A stretch of DNA of 64,000 bases, from NCBI GenBank assembly GCA_963841945.1, contig CAWJFC010000008.1, positions 62,001 to 126,000 of the forward strand, written 5' to 3'. The stretch is from Acidiflorens sp963841945 (lineage in GTDB: Bacteria > Acidobacteriota > Terriglobia > Terriglobales > Acidobacteriaceae). The translations under genes were made by a program, and so were the position numbers. Each line of letters starts with the position of its first letter. The first letter of the stretch is position 1. Under the pieces are notes generated by a model. The model was not told the origin of the DNA, made no database searches, and was given only the letters and a program-made list of their open reading frames with translations. Shown here piece after piece: positions 8,270-17,356 of this stretch.

Positions 8270-8914
8270 TTATCGTGCCGTGCAGCCCGACGGGTTGCTC
8301 TGGACCAGTTGCAATGCCAGGCTGGCGCTCGGTTCAATGCAGCCGCCCATATCGCCGCCCGCTTCGGTTTTGGCGGCATTGGATGGTGCTCCGCCGATTT
8401 TATTGCCATTACCATCGGTCTGCTGGTAGTGCGCACGCAGAATCGCAACACCAGGATCCGTGAACGAGCCTACTTTCACCGACGTCGCCGGAATGTAATC
8501 GGGCGTGGTGGTGATGACGTAGGTTTGCGAGTCCTTGATCACCGCTTCAGCGGCGGTCAATGCCGTTCCCGTGCTCACAACGCGCAGCAGCGACCAGGCG
8601 CGATAGGCGCCTGCCCGAACGTTCGGGAATGACAGTCCGCCAGCCCAGATCTGGCTTTCCGAACAGGGGAAAGAACCGCAGGGTGTGTCCTTCGCTCCCG
8701 GCAGACCGCCCGCACCGTACGCAGTCGGCTGTCCCGGATCGTAGGCCGTTCCCGTCCCGTCATAATACGACGAGAAAATCGGGTCCGTCCCGTTCAAGGT
8801 GGCGTATCCGTAGTTCGCGCTGTCGGCGATGGAGCTGATGTTCCCGTAGCTGAAGAACGTGTACCCGATACCGTCGATACCATTGTTCTTCACCGAGTTC
8901 AGAACGGACTTCAC
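8270..8914 (-). CDS. C-terminal part of a PstS-like periplasmic protein (frameshifted)
   Basis: This reading frame continues the protein encoded at 8911-10059. The sequence in this frame, DGKGGRWRGIGTGEEVKSVL, begins upstream of the nominal GTG at 8914 and overlaps the end of the other frame. GIDGIGYTFFSYGN and GGLSFPNVRAGAYRAWSLLRVVS resemble the second lobe of phosphate-binding-protein-like folds. There is no ribosome site of its own, so I read it as the displaced 3' end of one gene rather than an independent gene. The ending ASLALQLVQSNPSGCTAR is rich in small and polar residues. Confidence 0.7.
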   Translation of the reverse strand: MKSVLNSVKNNGIDGIGYTFFSYGNISSIADSANYGYATLNGTDPIFSSYYDGTGTAYDPGQPTAYGAGGLPGAKDTPCGSFPCSESQIWAGGLSFPNVRAGAYRAWSLLRVVSTGTALTAAEAVIKDSQTYVITTTPDYIPATSVKVGSFTDPGVAILRAHYQQTDGNGNKIGGAPSNAAKTEAGGDMGGCIEPSASLALQLVQSNPSGCTAR

Positions 8915-10059
8915 TTCTTCGCCGGTCCCGATTCCGCGCCAACGACCGCCTTTGCCATCTGAAGACGGGCAAGTAACGCTCTGCCGGTGAGCGGGTTCGC
9001 GCCATTTACGTTAGCTTCCTGGCTGATGCCGAGAACGCCTTGGCTCGCGGGAACGGTGGGACGACGGAATACGCTGGCTTCTGTTGTGTTCATCGTGCCC
9101 GAAAGAGGCTCGCGCAGGTAAACCGCGATTCCAGCAGGGTTCAAACCGAATGCGCTGGCATCGCAGCTTGCCCCGGAGAACGCGGTTTGCAGTTGAGAAT
9201 CAGTGACGTTCGTCAGACCAGCCAGCTGGCCTCCGCTGCGCTCGAAGATGAAGGCAACCGGAGCGACTCCGACCGAGTACGTCGTGTATTTTGGAACCGT
9301 AGAGCCGGTGAACGGGTCTTTGCCAGTCAAGCTCCAGGCCAGAACGTTCGCGGTAGAAGTGCTGCTTGGATATCCGCTCTGAACAGCATTGCCGACCAGA
9401 GCGTTCTTGTTCGAGCCAAATGCCGCGCAAACGCCAGGAGTGTTGTTGTTGTTGTATCCAAGACCGTCGGTTCCGTCACCCGAGCCCGGCGTTCCATTGC
9501 CTAGCTGCGAGTTCGTGCGGCAGGTAGACCAGAGCGAATCTTCTGGACGAATGTCTGTCGCGGCAACGTTGACCGCAACCGTGCTACCCGTAAACAGGGC
9601 CTGGATCGACGCGGGAGGAGTCGAATCGGTCGATCCGTCGGGCCAAACCGTGATTGAGTTCGAAGCGGCCGGGAATGGGTTCTGGCCCACTACACAAGCC
9701 GGGTTCGCAAAGTAGCAGCGATTTCCCACGCCGGAATCCACCTTGATGAATGCCCACACATCGGGACTCGACGCGCTATCCCACACAATCCAGATGCCGC
9801 CCGTGTCCACGTTCGCCGACAGACCTACGTGCGTCGGGCGTGTGTCGGTGAGATTGAAGGAACTATTGGTGTAATGGAAGCAGGGCGCTGTTCCACCGGT
9901 TACGCATTTCCCATCGTTATAAGTACCCAAGGCCAACGTCTGCCATTGTGCTGAAGAACCGGCAAACACCACTTTCACCTTTTGCGCCTGGGCTTGAATT
10001 CCAAAAGCAACGATCGCGGTGACCACTATTGCCGCGAGCAGTACTTTATTTCGTGTCAT
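8911..10059 (-). CDS. exported PstS-like substrate-binding protein, N-terminal part
   Basis: The start ATG at 10059 has AAGGAG 8 bp upstream and opens a clear signal peptide (VLLAAIVVTAIVAFGIQAQAQ). VKVVFAGSSAQW begins the mature protein. APVAFIFERSGG and YLREPLSGTMNTTE resemble the substrate loops of the phosphate-binding (PstS) fold, where an Arg and an SGT segment hold the ligand. Asn/Gly/Ser-rich loops enlarge the domain. The frame ends in SGPAKK, while the adjacent frame carries the natural continuation, so a 1-bp loss probably occurred near 8946-8966. No ABC permease or ATPase genes are adjacent. The ligand is not known; the family call is moderate. Confidence 0.65.
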   Translation of the reverse strand: MTRNKVLLAAIVVTAIVAFGIQAQAQKVKVVFAGSSAQWQTLALGTYNDGKCVTGGTAPCFHYTNSSFNLTDTRPTHVGLSANVDTGGIWIVWDSASSPDVWAFIKVDSGVGNRCYFANPACVVGQNPFPAASNSITVWPDGSTDSTPPASIQALFTGSTVAVNVAATDIRPEDSLWSTCRTNSQLGNGTPGSGDGTDGLGYNNNNTPGVCAAFGSNKNALVGNAVQSGYPSSTSTANVLAWSLTGKDPFTGSTVPKYTTYSVGVAPVAFIFERSGGQLAGLTNVTDSQLQTAFSGASCDASAFGLNPAGIAVYLREPLSGTMNTTEASVFRRPTVPASQGVLGISQEANVNGANPLTGRALLARLQMAKAVVGAESGPAKK

Positions 10060-10502
10060 TACAATTCTCCTTATTTTTCGATTCCTCTTCAAAACGGTCT
10101 CTGGAACGCGTGCCGCATCGCGCACGCCGGAAGTTTTTTTCGACCGAGCACGAGAGCCACCCTCACAAACGCAAAAATCTCCGGGGCGGAACTCGCACGG
10201 AGAATAGCGGACTCCTCATCTTCCGTGTATGAACAGATGGAGAAAAACATGTTAAGGCAGTGTGACAACTTAACTACCTAACCGATAGTCTGCAAATGTT
10301 TTCCTCGGCGACTATTGCCATCTATCTATGCATTCTCTACGCCCAACTGCCCCCGCCATGGTTCAGTCGCGAACTCTTCAGAATGTAAGAACTCCAAGGG
10401 GAAAATTCACACTACATTAACTTTTGTCCGTGACCCTTCCGCTAGAATCGCTCTTCGTTTTCCAACCCCTCATAGCAGCACCGCATTTCGGAGAGAAGCA
10501 CT
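10060..10502. other. divergent intergenic region
   Basis: This 443-bp spacer separates the PstS-like gene (minus) from the large receptor (plus), so both promoters should be here. A GTTAAG ... CTTAAC inverted repeat flanks a 12-nt spacer near 10248-10276. A TAGAAT box (10443-10448) lies about 55 bp before the receptor start. I see no convincing gene or RNA. Confidence 0.4.
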
Positions 10503-13500
10503 GTGCGTTTTTTGCCGGCTGACTTGTCCGTTCGTGTCAAGTGTGTCCTCACGCTTGTCCTATTTCTCATTGCGACTCTATGCTTTGGTCGGCAAGCGGA
10601 CACAGACCGGACTGTCGCTACCCTTTCCGGAACGGTCAAGGATCAGAACAAAGCTCCGGTGGTCGGCGCCAAAGTGTTCCTGAACTATGCGGGCCTCGCT
10701 ACCCTCGTAACTGAGACCAACGACAGTGGTATGTACTCTTTCCCCAATATCGTCTCCGGGACTTATAACTTATCGGTGACAGCGCCAGGTCTTGCGGAGA
10801 AGCGCTTCGAAGATGTAAATCTGGCTCCAGGGCTGGAGTTGAAGGTAAATGTCTCCCTGGAACCGATGGTTGCGGAAAGCACCGCCATTCCTGCCGACAA
10901 TGGACAACCCCAAGCCCATCCAGCTAAGGAAAGTGGCAAAGGTGCTCTCTCCGGAACCGTCACCGACCAGAGCCAGGCAGTTGTCGTCGGTGCAAAGGTT
11001 TCTTTGACAAATGCCGCCGGCGCGAAGTTTGAGAGCCAAACAGACGCCAAAGGCGCATATTCGTTCATCAACCTCCCGCCCGACAGCTACAACCTCTCGG
11101 CCACGGCTCCTAACTTCGGTATCAAGAACTTCGATAACATCGGTCTAACTGCCGGCCTTGAATTGACCATAGATATTTCTCTCCAGCCTGCCAGCGAAAA
11201 GACCGAGGTCAATGTCGAATCCAGCGATCTCGGCAAGGTCGAAACTGAAACGGCCACAGTCTCTGGAACAATCACGTCCACCGAAGTCGTTAGCTTGCAA
11301 CTCAACGGACGCAACTTTTCACAGCTAATCGCGCTGGCTCCCGGCGTGAGTAATCAGACCGGACAGGACGAAGGCAAGGTCGGCGTCCTCGGCAGCGTGA
11401 AATACAGCGTCAACGGCGGGCGCGTCGAATACAACAGCTTCGAGATCGATGGCAGCGATGTTTTAAACACCGGCTTGAACGGCGCCTCCAGCACGCTGAT
11501 GGTCTATCCCAGCCTGGACGCGATTCAGGAAGTCAAGGTCTTGACCTCCAACTATGGAGCCCAATATGGACGTACCGCTTCCGGAACTACTCAGGTAACA
11601 ACTAAGTCGGGCGGTCCTAAGTTCCACGGCAACCTCTATGACTTTGTAAGAAATGAGGCTTTTAACTCGCGTAATTTCTTCGACTTCACGAGTAAGGCGC
11701 CTTTATACCGGCGACAGGATTTCGGCGGGACGATCGGCGGGCCACTCTATATCCCTCACGTTTTTAATACCGGGAAGGATAAAACGTTCTTTTTCTTCTC
11801 CGAAGAAGCCCGCCTTGAGAAATCGCCCGTCGACTATAACCAGGCGGTTCCCGGTTTGGAGGAACGTGGCCTGATCCTGACTTCCTCGGGCATACAGCAG
11901 AACCTCGCCACCAGTCCGCTCACCGGCGCGCTCGCTCAGGTCTTCAATTTCTCAGACGTGTGCCCACTGCCGGATCAAACTGCGAATGGAGTGTTTCTGC
12001 GCCAGCAGTACCCCGATTGCCCCGGGGTCCTGGAAAGCAACGGGTGGAATATCCTGCCGAACAGCTTAGGGCTCCCCAACGCGCTCTTGAGCGCTGGCGA
12101 TATCGGTACTCCCGTAGCCGACAAGAGCGCTCTTACCATTTTGAATGCGAATCTGATACCGCTGCCGAATTCAGCAACGGGCTGCACCTATACTTTGCCG
12201 ATCGGAACTCTCCTTACCCCTTCCGATCCTTATCGCTGCTACGTCGCCTCTATATCCCCCTCCACTTATTGGCGGGAAGAGTTATTCAGAATCGATCAGC
12301 AGTTGACGAATAACATAAGGGCCTCTTTCCGCTACATACACGACGCCTGGGACACAACCGTTCTCGCCCCGCAGTGGAGCTATCTCAGCACGACCAATCC
12401 TTCAGCAGCCACCTTCCCCACCATCCAAAATCGTTTCATCGGGCCGGGACTGAATTTGGTGGCCCGTCTGACCGACACGATTTCGCCGACTTTGTTGAAC
12501 GTGATCGACCTCAGTTATACCAACGCCACCATCACTCTCACCGATCAAAACGGGCCCGGCGGAGCGCTTTTCCAGCGTGATCCCTCTCTCAGCCAACCGC
12601 TCGTCGCCGATCCCAATAACCCCGGACAGTGCAATCCGACAATCAGTGTTCAGCCCCCCATCGACTTTGGCGTGCCCACGCCCGAGTGCGGCATGGGCTA
12701 CCTCTTTAACAACGGCTTCGGCGGCAAGAATCCGGGCGTCGCGATTCTCGGGACAAATGCCGCCTACGGCGGTCGCGGCTTTGCTTTCGATCCTTCTTAC
12801 ATGCCGTGGGGCCATACCAATCCGACTTATGCTATTCGCGACGATGTCGGTAAATCTCTTGGCAAACACACCCTTCAGATTGGCGTTCAATATATTTTCT
12901 CGGAGCGAAATCAGGACAACAATGCGATCGGTGCCGCCTCGGGCGACACTCAGGGCCTTCTGACCTTCAGCAACTTGGCTCAGAGCAGCGGTAACGCCTT
13001 CGAAGATTTCCTGGCCGGTAACATCCAGAGCTTTACGCAAGATTCCACTAAGGGGCGCTACTATCAGCGTTATCAGATCGCCGAGCCTTATATCCAGGAT
13101 GACTGGAAAGTCAAGGACCGCCTCACTCTAAATCTCGGCTTGCGTGTCAGCCTTTTCGGCACTTACCACGAAAAGAATCACAACGCCTGGAACTGGGAGT
13201 CCTCACAGTTCAATAGCACGGCCTTCACCGTCGATCCCACTTATGGAGAGCTTCTCTATAATGGCACCCCCCTCAGTCTAAGCTCGTTCCAGTCGGATCC
13301 TACCGTCATCGGTAGCCTGGGACTCGTTCAGTGCGGTGTCGGGCACAGCCCGGTGGGATGCATGTCCGGTCATCTTTTCAATTTTGCGCCCCGTCTCGGC
13401 TTCGCTTGGGATCCCAAAGGCGACGGAAAAACCTCGGTTCGCGGCGGTTACGGAATCTTCTACGAGCACGGCACTGGCAACGAAGCCAATACCGGTTCGC

Positions 13501-14990
13501 TCGAAGCCAGCGCGCCAGTCGTTCTTAGTGTGACTCAGCCGCTGCCAGTTAGTTATCCGTGTATTGGCAACATAGGTTACGGCCCAACCTTCAATCCTTC
13601 CTCTGAGCCTTGCGAGAAAGATGGCATAACCCCTCCGCCATCAGGCTCTCTATACCCGATCGACGTCACTTCAATTCCCACGAAAGCAATTTGGCCCTAC
13701 GCTCAACAATGGAGTTTCGGAGTTCAGCACCAACTCCCCAACGATCTCGTTGCGAATATTGCCTATGTCGGCAGCAAGGGCACTCATCTCACCGTCGAAC
13801 GCCAACTCAACCAGAGAGTCCCACTGCCCCAGGGCGATAACACCTTCGGTCCGAATGAACCGCTCACCCTCAACGACTGCACTATTCCCCCGACTGGCAT
13901 TGCCGGCCATCCCGGCGACGGCTCGACCCCCTTCCAGCTCCAGAGCGGGACGGTTAGCCCACCACCCAATCCGAACCAGGTTACGGAGTACACCTATTTG
14001 CAGGCCGCCTGCGCAAACCAGTTCATCCCCAATGTCAACTCGCTTGCTGGCCGTTCCTATCCCGGCCTCGGACGGGTCCTCGCTCTCCAGAACGTTGCGA
14101 ACTCCAGTTATCACGCGCTGCAATTCACACTGCAACATACCCGGGGACCGCTTACCGGCGGAGTTTCGTATTCTTACAGCCACTCCATTGATGACTCGTC
14201 GGATCGCAGCGATCCCATCCTCGTTAACTCCTACGATCTCGCCGAGAATCGCGCAAGCTCGAGCTTTGACGAACGTCATCTGCTGAACTTCAACTATATC
14301 TACCAGTTCTCGCTCAAGAATCTTGTTCGCAACTTCGGCGACTGGGCAAACGATCGCGATCAGAACGGCGGACCACCGACCAGTAAGTGCTGTTCAGCTA
14401 GGGTGACGAGCCTCCTCGATAACTGGGAGTTCTCGGGTATAACGCTGTTTCAGTCCGGCACTCCGTTTACCGTAATCAATACCGTCGGCAACACCGGCAT
14501 TTCCGTAACTGACAATGCCGGAGTATCCAGCGGCTTGGGAGTTGCCTCTTCTTACCCCGATGTCGTTCACGGGTGGCAGCAGAATCCGGGCGGAAATCCA
14601 CAGAGCTTTGGCCCGCTCTTGCTGAATCCCTCTCAATATGTGGCGCCTCGCGGTCTCACATTCGGTGACGCCGGCCGGAATTCCGCAAATAATCCCTCAC
14701 GCCTGAACTTTGATATGGCCCTCGCCAAGCGCTTCAAGCTTTCGGAGGCAGGACAGCTTGAATTCCGCGCCGAGGCCTTCAATATTTTTAATCGTACCCA
14801 GTTCCGCATCTACGATCCCGACAATCCTTCCGGGACGGGAAACAACGTAATTAGTTGTTACGCCGGCCCAACTTATTCAGCTGGATTTGCAGGTAGCGGT
14901 GCCAATTGTATTGACGGTGCATCATTTATGCACCCAATCGATGCGCATAGGCCTCGCACCGTTCAGTTTGGCATGAAGTTGTCGTTCTAG
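10503..14990 (+). CDS. Oar-like TonB-dependent receptor with two carboxypeptidase-regulatory domains
   Basis: A 1495-residue outer-membrane receptor. The GTG start follows GGAGAG, then a hydrophobic signal segment (VLTLVLFLIATLCFG). Two CarboxypepD_reg-like beta domains follow, each opening LSGTV(K/T)DQ and spanning roughly residues 40-120 and 148-230. The second is tied to a plug-like region (LNGRNFSQLIALAPGV, SVNGGRVEYNSFEIDG). The remainder is a long barrel with GKHTLQIGVQYIF, YIQDDWKVKDRLTLNLGLR, FAPRLGFAWDP and the terminal aromatic VQFGMKLSF. Acidobacteria carry many such receptors, thought to import large substrates with TonB/ExbBD. Duplication of the N-terminal domain is uncommon but not unique. 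Two lipoprotein genes follow immediately and may be partners. Confidence 0.9.
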   Translation: MRFLPADLSVRVKCVLTLVLFLIATLCFGRQADTDRTVATLSGTVKDQNKAPVVGAKVFLNYAGLATLVTETNDSGMYSFPNIVSGTYNLSVTAPGLAEKRFEDVNLAPGLELKVNVSLEPMVAESTAIPADNGQPQAHPAKESGKGALSGTVTDQSQAVVVGAKVSLTNAAGAKFESQTDAKGAYSFINLPPDSYNLSATAPNFGIKNFDNIGLTAGLELTIDISLQPASEKTEVNVESSDLGKVETETATVSGTITSTEVVSLQLNGRNFSQLIALAPGVSNQTGQDEGKVGVLGSVKYSVNGGRVEYNSFEIDGSDVLNTGLNGASSTLMVYPSLDAIQEVKVLTSNYGAQYGRTASGTTQVTTKSGGPKFHGNLYDFVRNEAFNSRNFFDFTSKAPLYRRQDFGGTIGGPLYIPHVFNTGKDKTFFFFSEEARLEKSPVDYNQAVPGLEERGLILTSSGIQQNLATSPLTGALAQVFNFSDVCPLPDQTANGVFLRQQYPDCPGVLESNGWNILPNSLGLPNALLSAGDIGTPVADKSALTILNANLIPLPNSATGCTYTLPIGTLLTPSDPYRCYVASISPSTYWREELFRIDQQLTNNIRASFRYIHDAWDTTVLAPQWSYLSTTNPSAATFPTIQNRFIGPGLNLVARLTDTISPTLLNVIDLSYTNATITLTDQNGPGGALFQRDPSLSQPLVADPNNPGQCNPTISVQPPIDFGVPTPECGMGYLFNNGFGGKNPGVAILGTNAAYGGRGFAFDPSYMPWGHTNPTYAIRDDVGKSLGKHTLQIGVQYIFSERNQDNNAIGAASGDTQGLLTFSNLAQSSGNAFEDFLAGNIQSFTQDSTKGRYYQRYQIAEPYIQDDWKVKDRLTLNLGLRVSLFGTYHEKNHNAWNWESSQFNSTAFTVDPTYGELLYNGTPLSLSSFQSDPTVIGSLGLVQCGVGHSPVGCMSGHLFNFAPRLGFAWDPKGDGKTSVRGGYGIFYEHGTGNEANTGSLEASAPVVLSVTQPLPVSYPCIGNIGYGPTFNPSSEPCEKDGITPPPSGSLYPIDVTSIPTKAIWPYAQQWSFGVQHQLPNDLVANIAYVGSKGTHLTVERQLNQRVPLPQGDNTFGPNEPLTLNDCTIPPTGIAGHPGDGSTPFQLQSGTVSPPPNPNQVTEYTYLQAACANQFIPNVNSLAGRSYPGLGRVLALQNVANSSYHALQFTLQHTRGPLTGGVSYSYSHSIDDSSDRSDPILVNSYDLAENRASSSFDERHLLNFNYIYQFSLKNLVRNFGDWANDRDQNGGPPTSKCCSARVTSLLDNWEFSGITLFQSGTPFTVINTVGNTGISVTDNAGVSSGLGVASSYPDVVHGWQQNPGGNPQSFGPLLLNPSQYVAPRGLTFGDAGRNSANNPSRLNFDMALAKRFKLSEAGQLEFRAEAFNIFNRTQFRIYDPDNPSGTGNNVISCYAGPTYSAGFAGSGANCIDGASFMHPIDAHRPRTVQFGMKLSF

Positions 14991-14995
14991 GGCAT

Positions 14996-17320
14996 GTGAC
15001 CATGAATACATTGGCCAATAAGGATCAATACTCGCTACTAAAGAATCGACCGCCGGCTTCGCTGAGCCGAATGCGCGGCGCTGCCCTTGCGATCATCCTG
15101 ATTATGATCGGTTTTGCCGGATGTGGCGGCAATTCAAGCGCTACGGGTTCCCAATCACCAACGCCGCTCTCGGGTAATTGGCAGTTCACGATGCAAGCGC
15201 CTTCCGACGGCTCCTTTGTCGGCGGCTTACAAGGCGGTTTTGTCGTACAGCAAAGTGGGGCAGTCCGCGGTAGCGTCATTTTCTCAGTCGCCATCCCACA
15301 GCCTCCGCCAACTCCTCCCTTAGTCTGTAGTAGCGGCTCGGCCCCCGTTACCGGCACGATTAGTGGTCAGAACGTCACCGTTACCGCGGTTGCCGGCAGT
15401 CAGACATTTACTCTTACTGGTATGCTTGGGACGAACAACTCAACGCTGACCGGCACATACTCCTCTACGGCCGGGACTGGAGCAGATGGTACTCCTTGCG
15501 GCACCACCCAGAGCGGCCTCTCATGGAGTGCATTCGCAGTTCCTGCCATAACCGGCGCGTTCCAGGGAAACTTCCATAGCACCCAGGGCGGCACATCCTT
15601 TCGGAACCAGGACTTTGCCGTGTCAGGCACGCTCTTACAAGGGCCAAACACCGGCGCGAGCAGCGCCACAGTCACTGGGACGTTGTTTTTCCAGGATCCG
15701 GAGACGCTCGCGAACGACTATCCATGTCTGACGCAGGCCTCCGTCGACGGCGAAATCAGCGGCAATCTCGTAACCTTGCAGATTTTTGCCTCCAACGGTC
15801 TTGACGTTGGACAGATTGGCGGACTCTCCACCTCGGCGCCCGTCACGTTCGATAGCACTCAGGGTGGTTATGTGTTACATAACACCGGAGGAACGGGCGC
15901 TGGATATGCAATAACCAATACAAAAGGCTGTCCCGGAGTAAGTCTGCAAAATCCCGGCGACTCCGGCAACCTCTGTCTGGCTCTCGGCACTTCTACCGCC
16001 TGCACCCAGCCAATCACGCTCTCACCATTCGCTCTATCGTTCCCCTCCCAGTTGCTAGGATCGACTCCCACCACTCAGACGATCACGATAACTAACGGCT
16101 CGCCTGCGGGCGAGTCCTTAACCGGACTGAGTCTCCAGTTTCTTGAGTCAGACAGCGATCAGTTTTATCCCGGCGGCGGCGGTGACTTTAACGGAATTCC
16201 TAACTTCGTTGAACAAGACAGCTGCGCAAGTCCGTTCGGCTCGCCTTTCACTCTCGCGCCGCAGCAAAGCTGCACCGTCACCATTGCTTTTTCTCCTCAA
16301 GAGAGTTGTCCGTGGATTCCGTTTGGCTCCGTTCCCCTCGGAGACGCGCCCGCCAAGTGTCCAGGTTCCCTGACTGCCAACTTGACCGTGAATAACGTAT
16401 CGCAAAGTGCGGATCAGGATTCGTCGTTTTCCGTGCCGATTAAAGGCTCCCCGCTCAGCGTAATCGCGCCATCGGTTCCTGAACTCGATTACGGCGCGGA
16501 GGCATTAGGCGAATCCAGCGAGGCCCAAACTCTCGCTTTCACCAACCAGGGAGTCAACCCGGTACAGATATTATCGGCGGCCAACTCGCCATGCACTTAT
16601 TCGCCTTCAACTCAGCCCACTAAACTGCCACGTCCGTTGATTAATGACGGGGACGTGGGAGGAATCCAGGTAGCCAGGACCGATCCGCAGGGTGCGACCA
16701 TTTCCGCCGATCAGGCAGACAATACGGTGGAGTACAACTGCGATGCCGACTCCCACAGCGGCCAACCCAATTTTCAGATTTCGTTGAACACCTGCCTTGG
16801 CAGGGTACTCGCCCCGCAACAGAGCTGCACTCTCGAGGTCACCTTCATTCCGCAACCAGCTACCGACCTGGGCGGCGTCAGTAGCACCGGACTCGATTAC
16901 TTCCTGGAGTTAAATACTCTTCAGTGTACTTCGGGGACCTCGTCGGATTGCGAAATCGATAGCGGACGTTTCCCCGTCGAGATAAAGACCAATCCTCCCA
17001 GTCCCCTTCGCATGTCTCCCGCGGCCAGCTTGAATTTTGGTTCACAAACGAAGGGTACAAACAGCTCGCCGCTAACGATCACCCTTTTCAACGACCCCTC
17101 AGATCCGAACGCGGGAACCGTCAACTTCAGCGGTAAGCTTGTGACTGGCGATTACACCGAAACCGATAATTGTCCTTTCAGCCTCACTCCGGGTGCCTCG
17201 TGCGCCTTGATGGTTGTTTTTACGCCTCGAGTTACGGGTTCCGACCCTGGAAGTATTGCGCTCAGTTACAACAATAATTCCATCCCGCAGACAATTTACC
17301 TCCGTGGCTCGGGAAAGTAG
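14996..17320 (+). CDS. large lipoprotein with choice-of-anchor-D-like repeats
   Basis: This 774-residue exported lipoprotein has a signal segment ending in IGFAGCGG, where the lipidated Cys is expected. An N-terminal beta domain (SGNWQFTMQAPSDGSFVGGLQGGF...) is followed by repeated ASH/choice-of-anchor-D-like units. Their signatures are LSFPSQLLGSTPTTQTITITN, FTLAPQQSCTVTIAFSP, LNFGSQTKGTNSSPLTITLFN and PGASCALMVVFTP. Such proteins are abundant and secreted in acidobacteria; their role is unknown. The GTG start at 14996 lies 5 bp after the receptor stop, and an in-frame ATG at 15002 is equally possible. It is probably co-transcribed with the receptor and may be a surface partner. Confidence 0.8.
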   Translation: MTMNTLANKDQYSLLKNRPPASLSRMRGAALAIILIMIGFAGCGGNSSATGSQSPTPLSGNWQFTMQAPSDGSFVGGLQGGFVVQQSGAVRGSVIFSVAIPQPPPTPPLVCSSGSAPVTGTISGQNVTVTAVAGSQTFTLTGMLGTNNSTLTGTYSSTAGTGADGTPCGTTQSGLSWSAFAVPAITGAFQGNFHSTQGGTSFRNQDFAVSGTLLQGPNTGASSATVTGTLFFQDPETLANDYPCLTQASVDGEISGNLVTLQIFASNGLDVGQIGGLSTSAPVTFDSTQGGYVLHNTGGTGAGYAITNTKGCPGVSLQNPGDSGNLCLALGTSTACTQPITLSPFALSFPSQLLGSTPTTQTITITNGSPAGESLTGLSLQFLESDSDQFYPGGGGDFNGIPNFVEQDSCASPFGSPFTLAPQQSCTVTIAFSPQESCPWIPFGSVPLGDAPAKCPGSLTANLTVNNVSQSADQDSSFSVPIKGSPLSVIAPSVPELDYGAEALGESSEAQTLAFTNQGVNPVQILSAANSPCTYSPSTQPTKLPRPLINDGDVGGIQVARTDPQGATISADQADNTVEYNCDADSHSGQPNFQISLNTCLGRVLAPQQSCTLEVTFIPQPATDLGGVSSTGLDYFLELNTLQCTSGTSSDCEIDSGRFPVEIKTNPPSPLRMSPAASLNFGSQTKGTNSSPLTITLFNDPSDPNAGTVNFSGKLVTGDYTETDNCPFSLTPGASCALMVVFTPRVTGSDPGSIALSYNNNSIPQTIYLRGSGK

Positions 17321-17356
17321 TTGTTCTTACTCATTAGTTTGTTGAGGAGACTAGCT

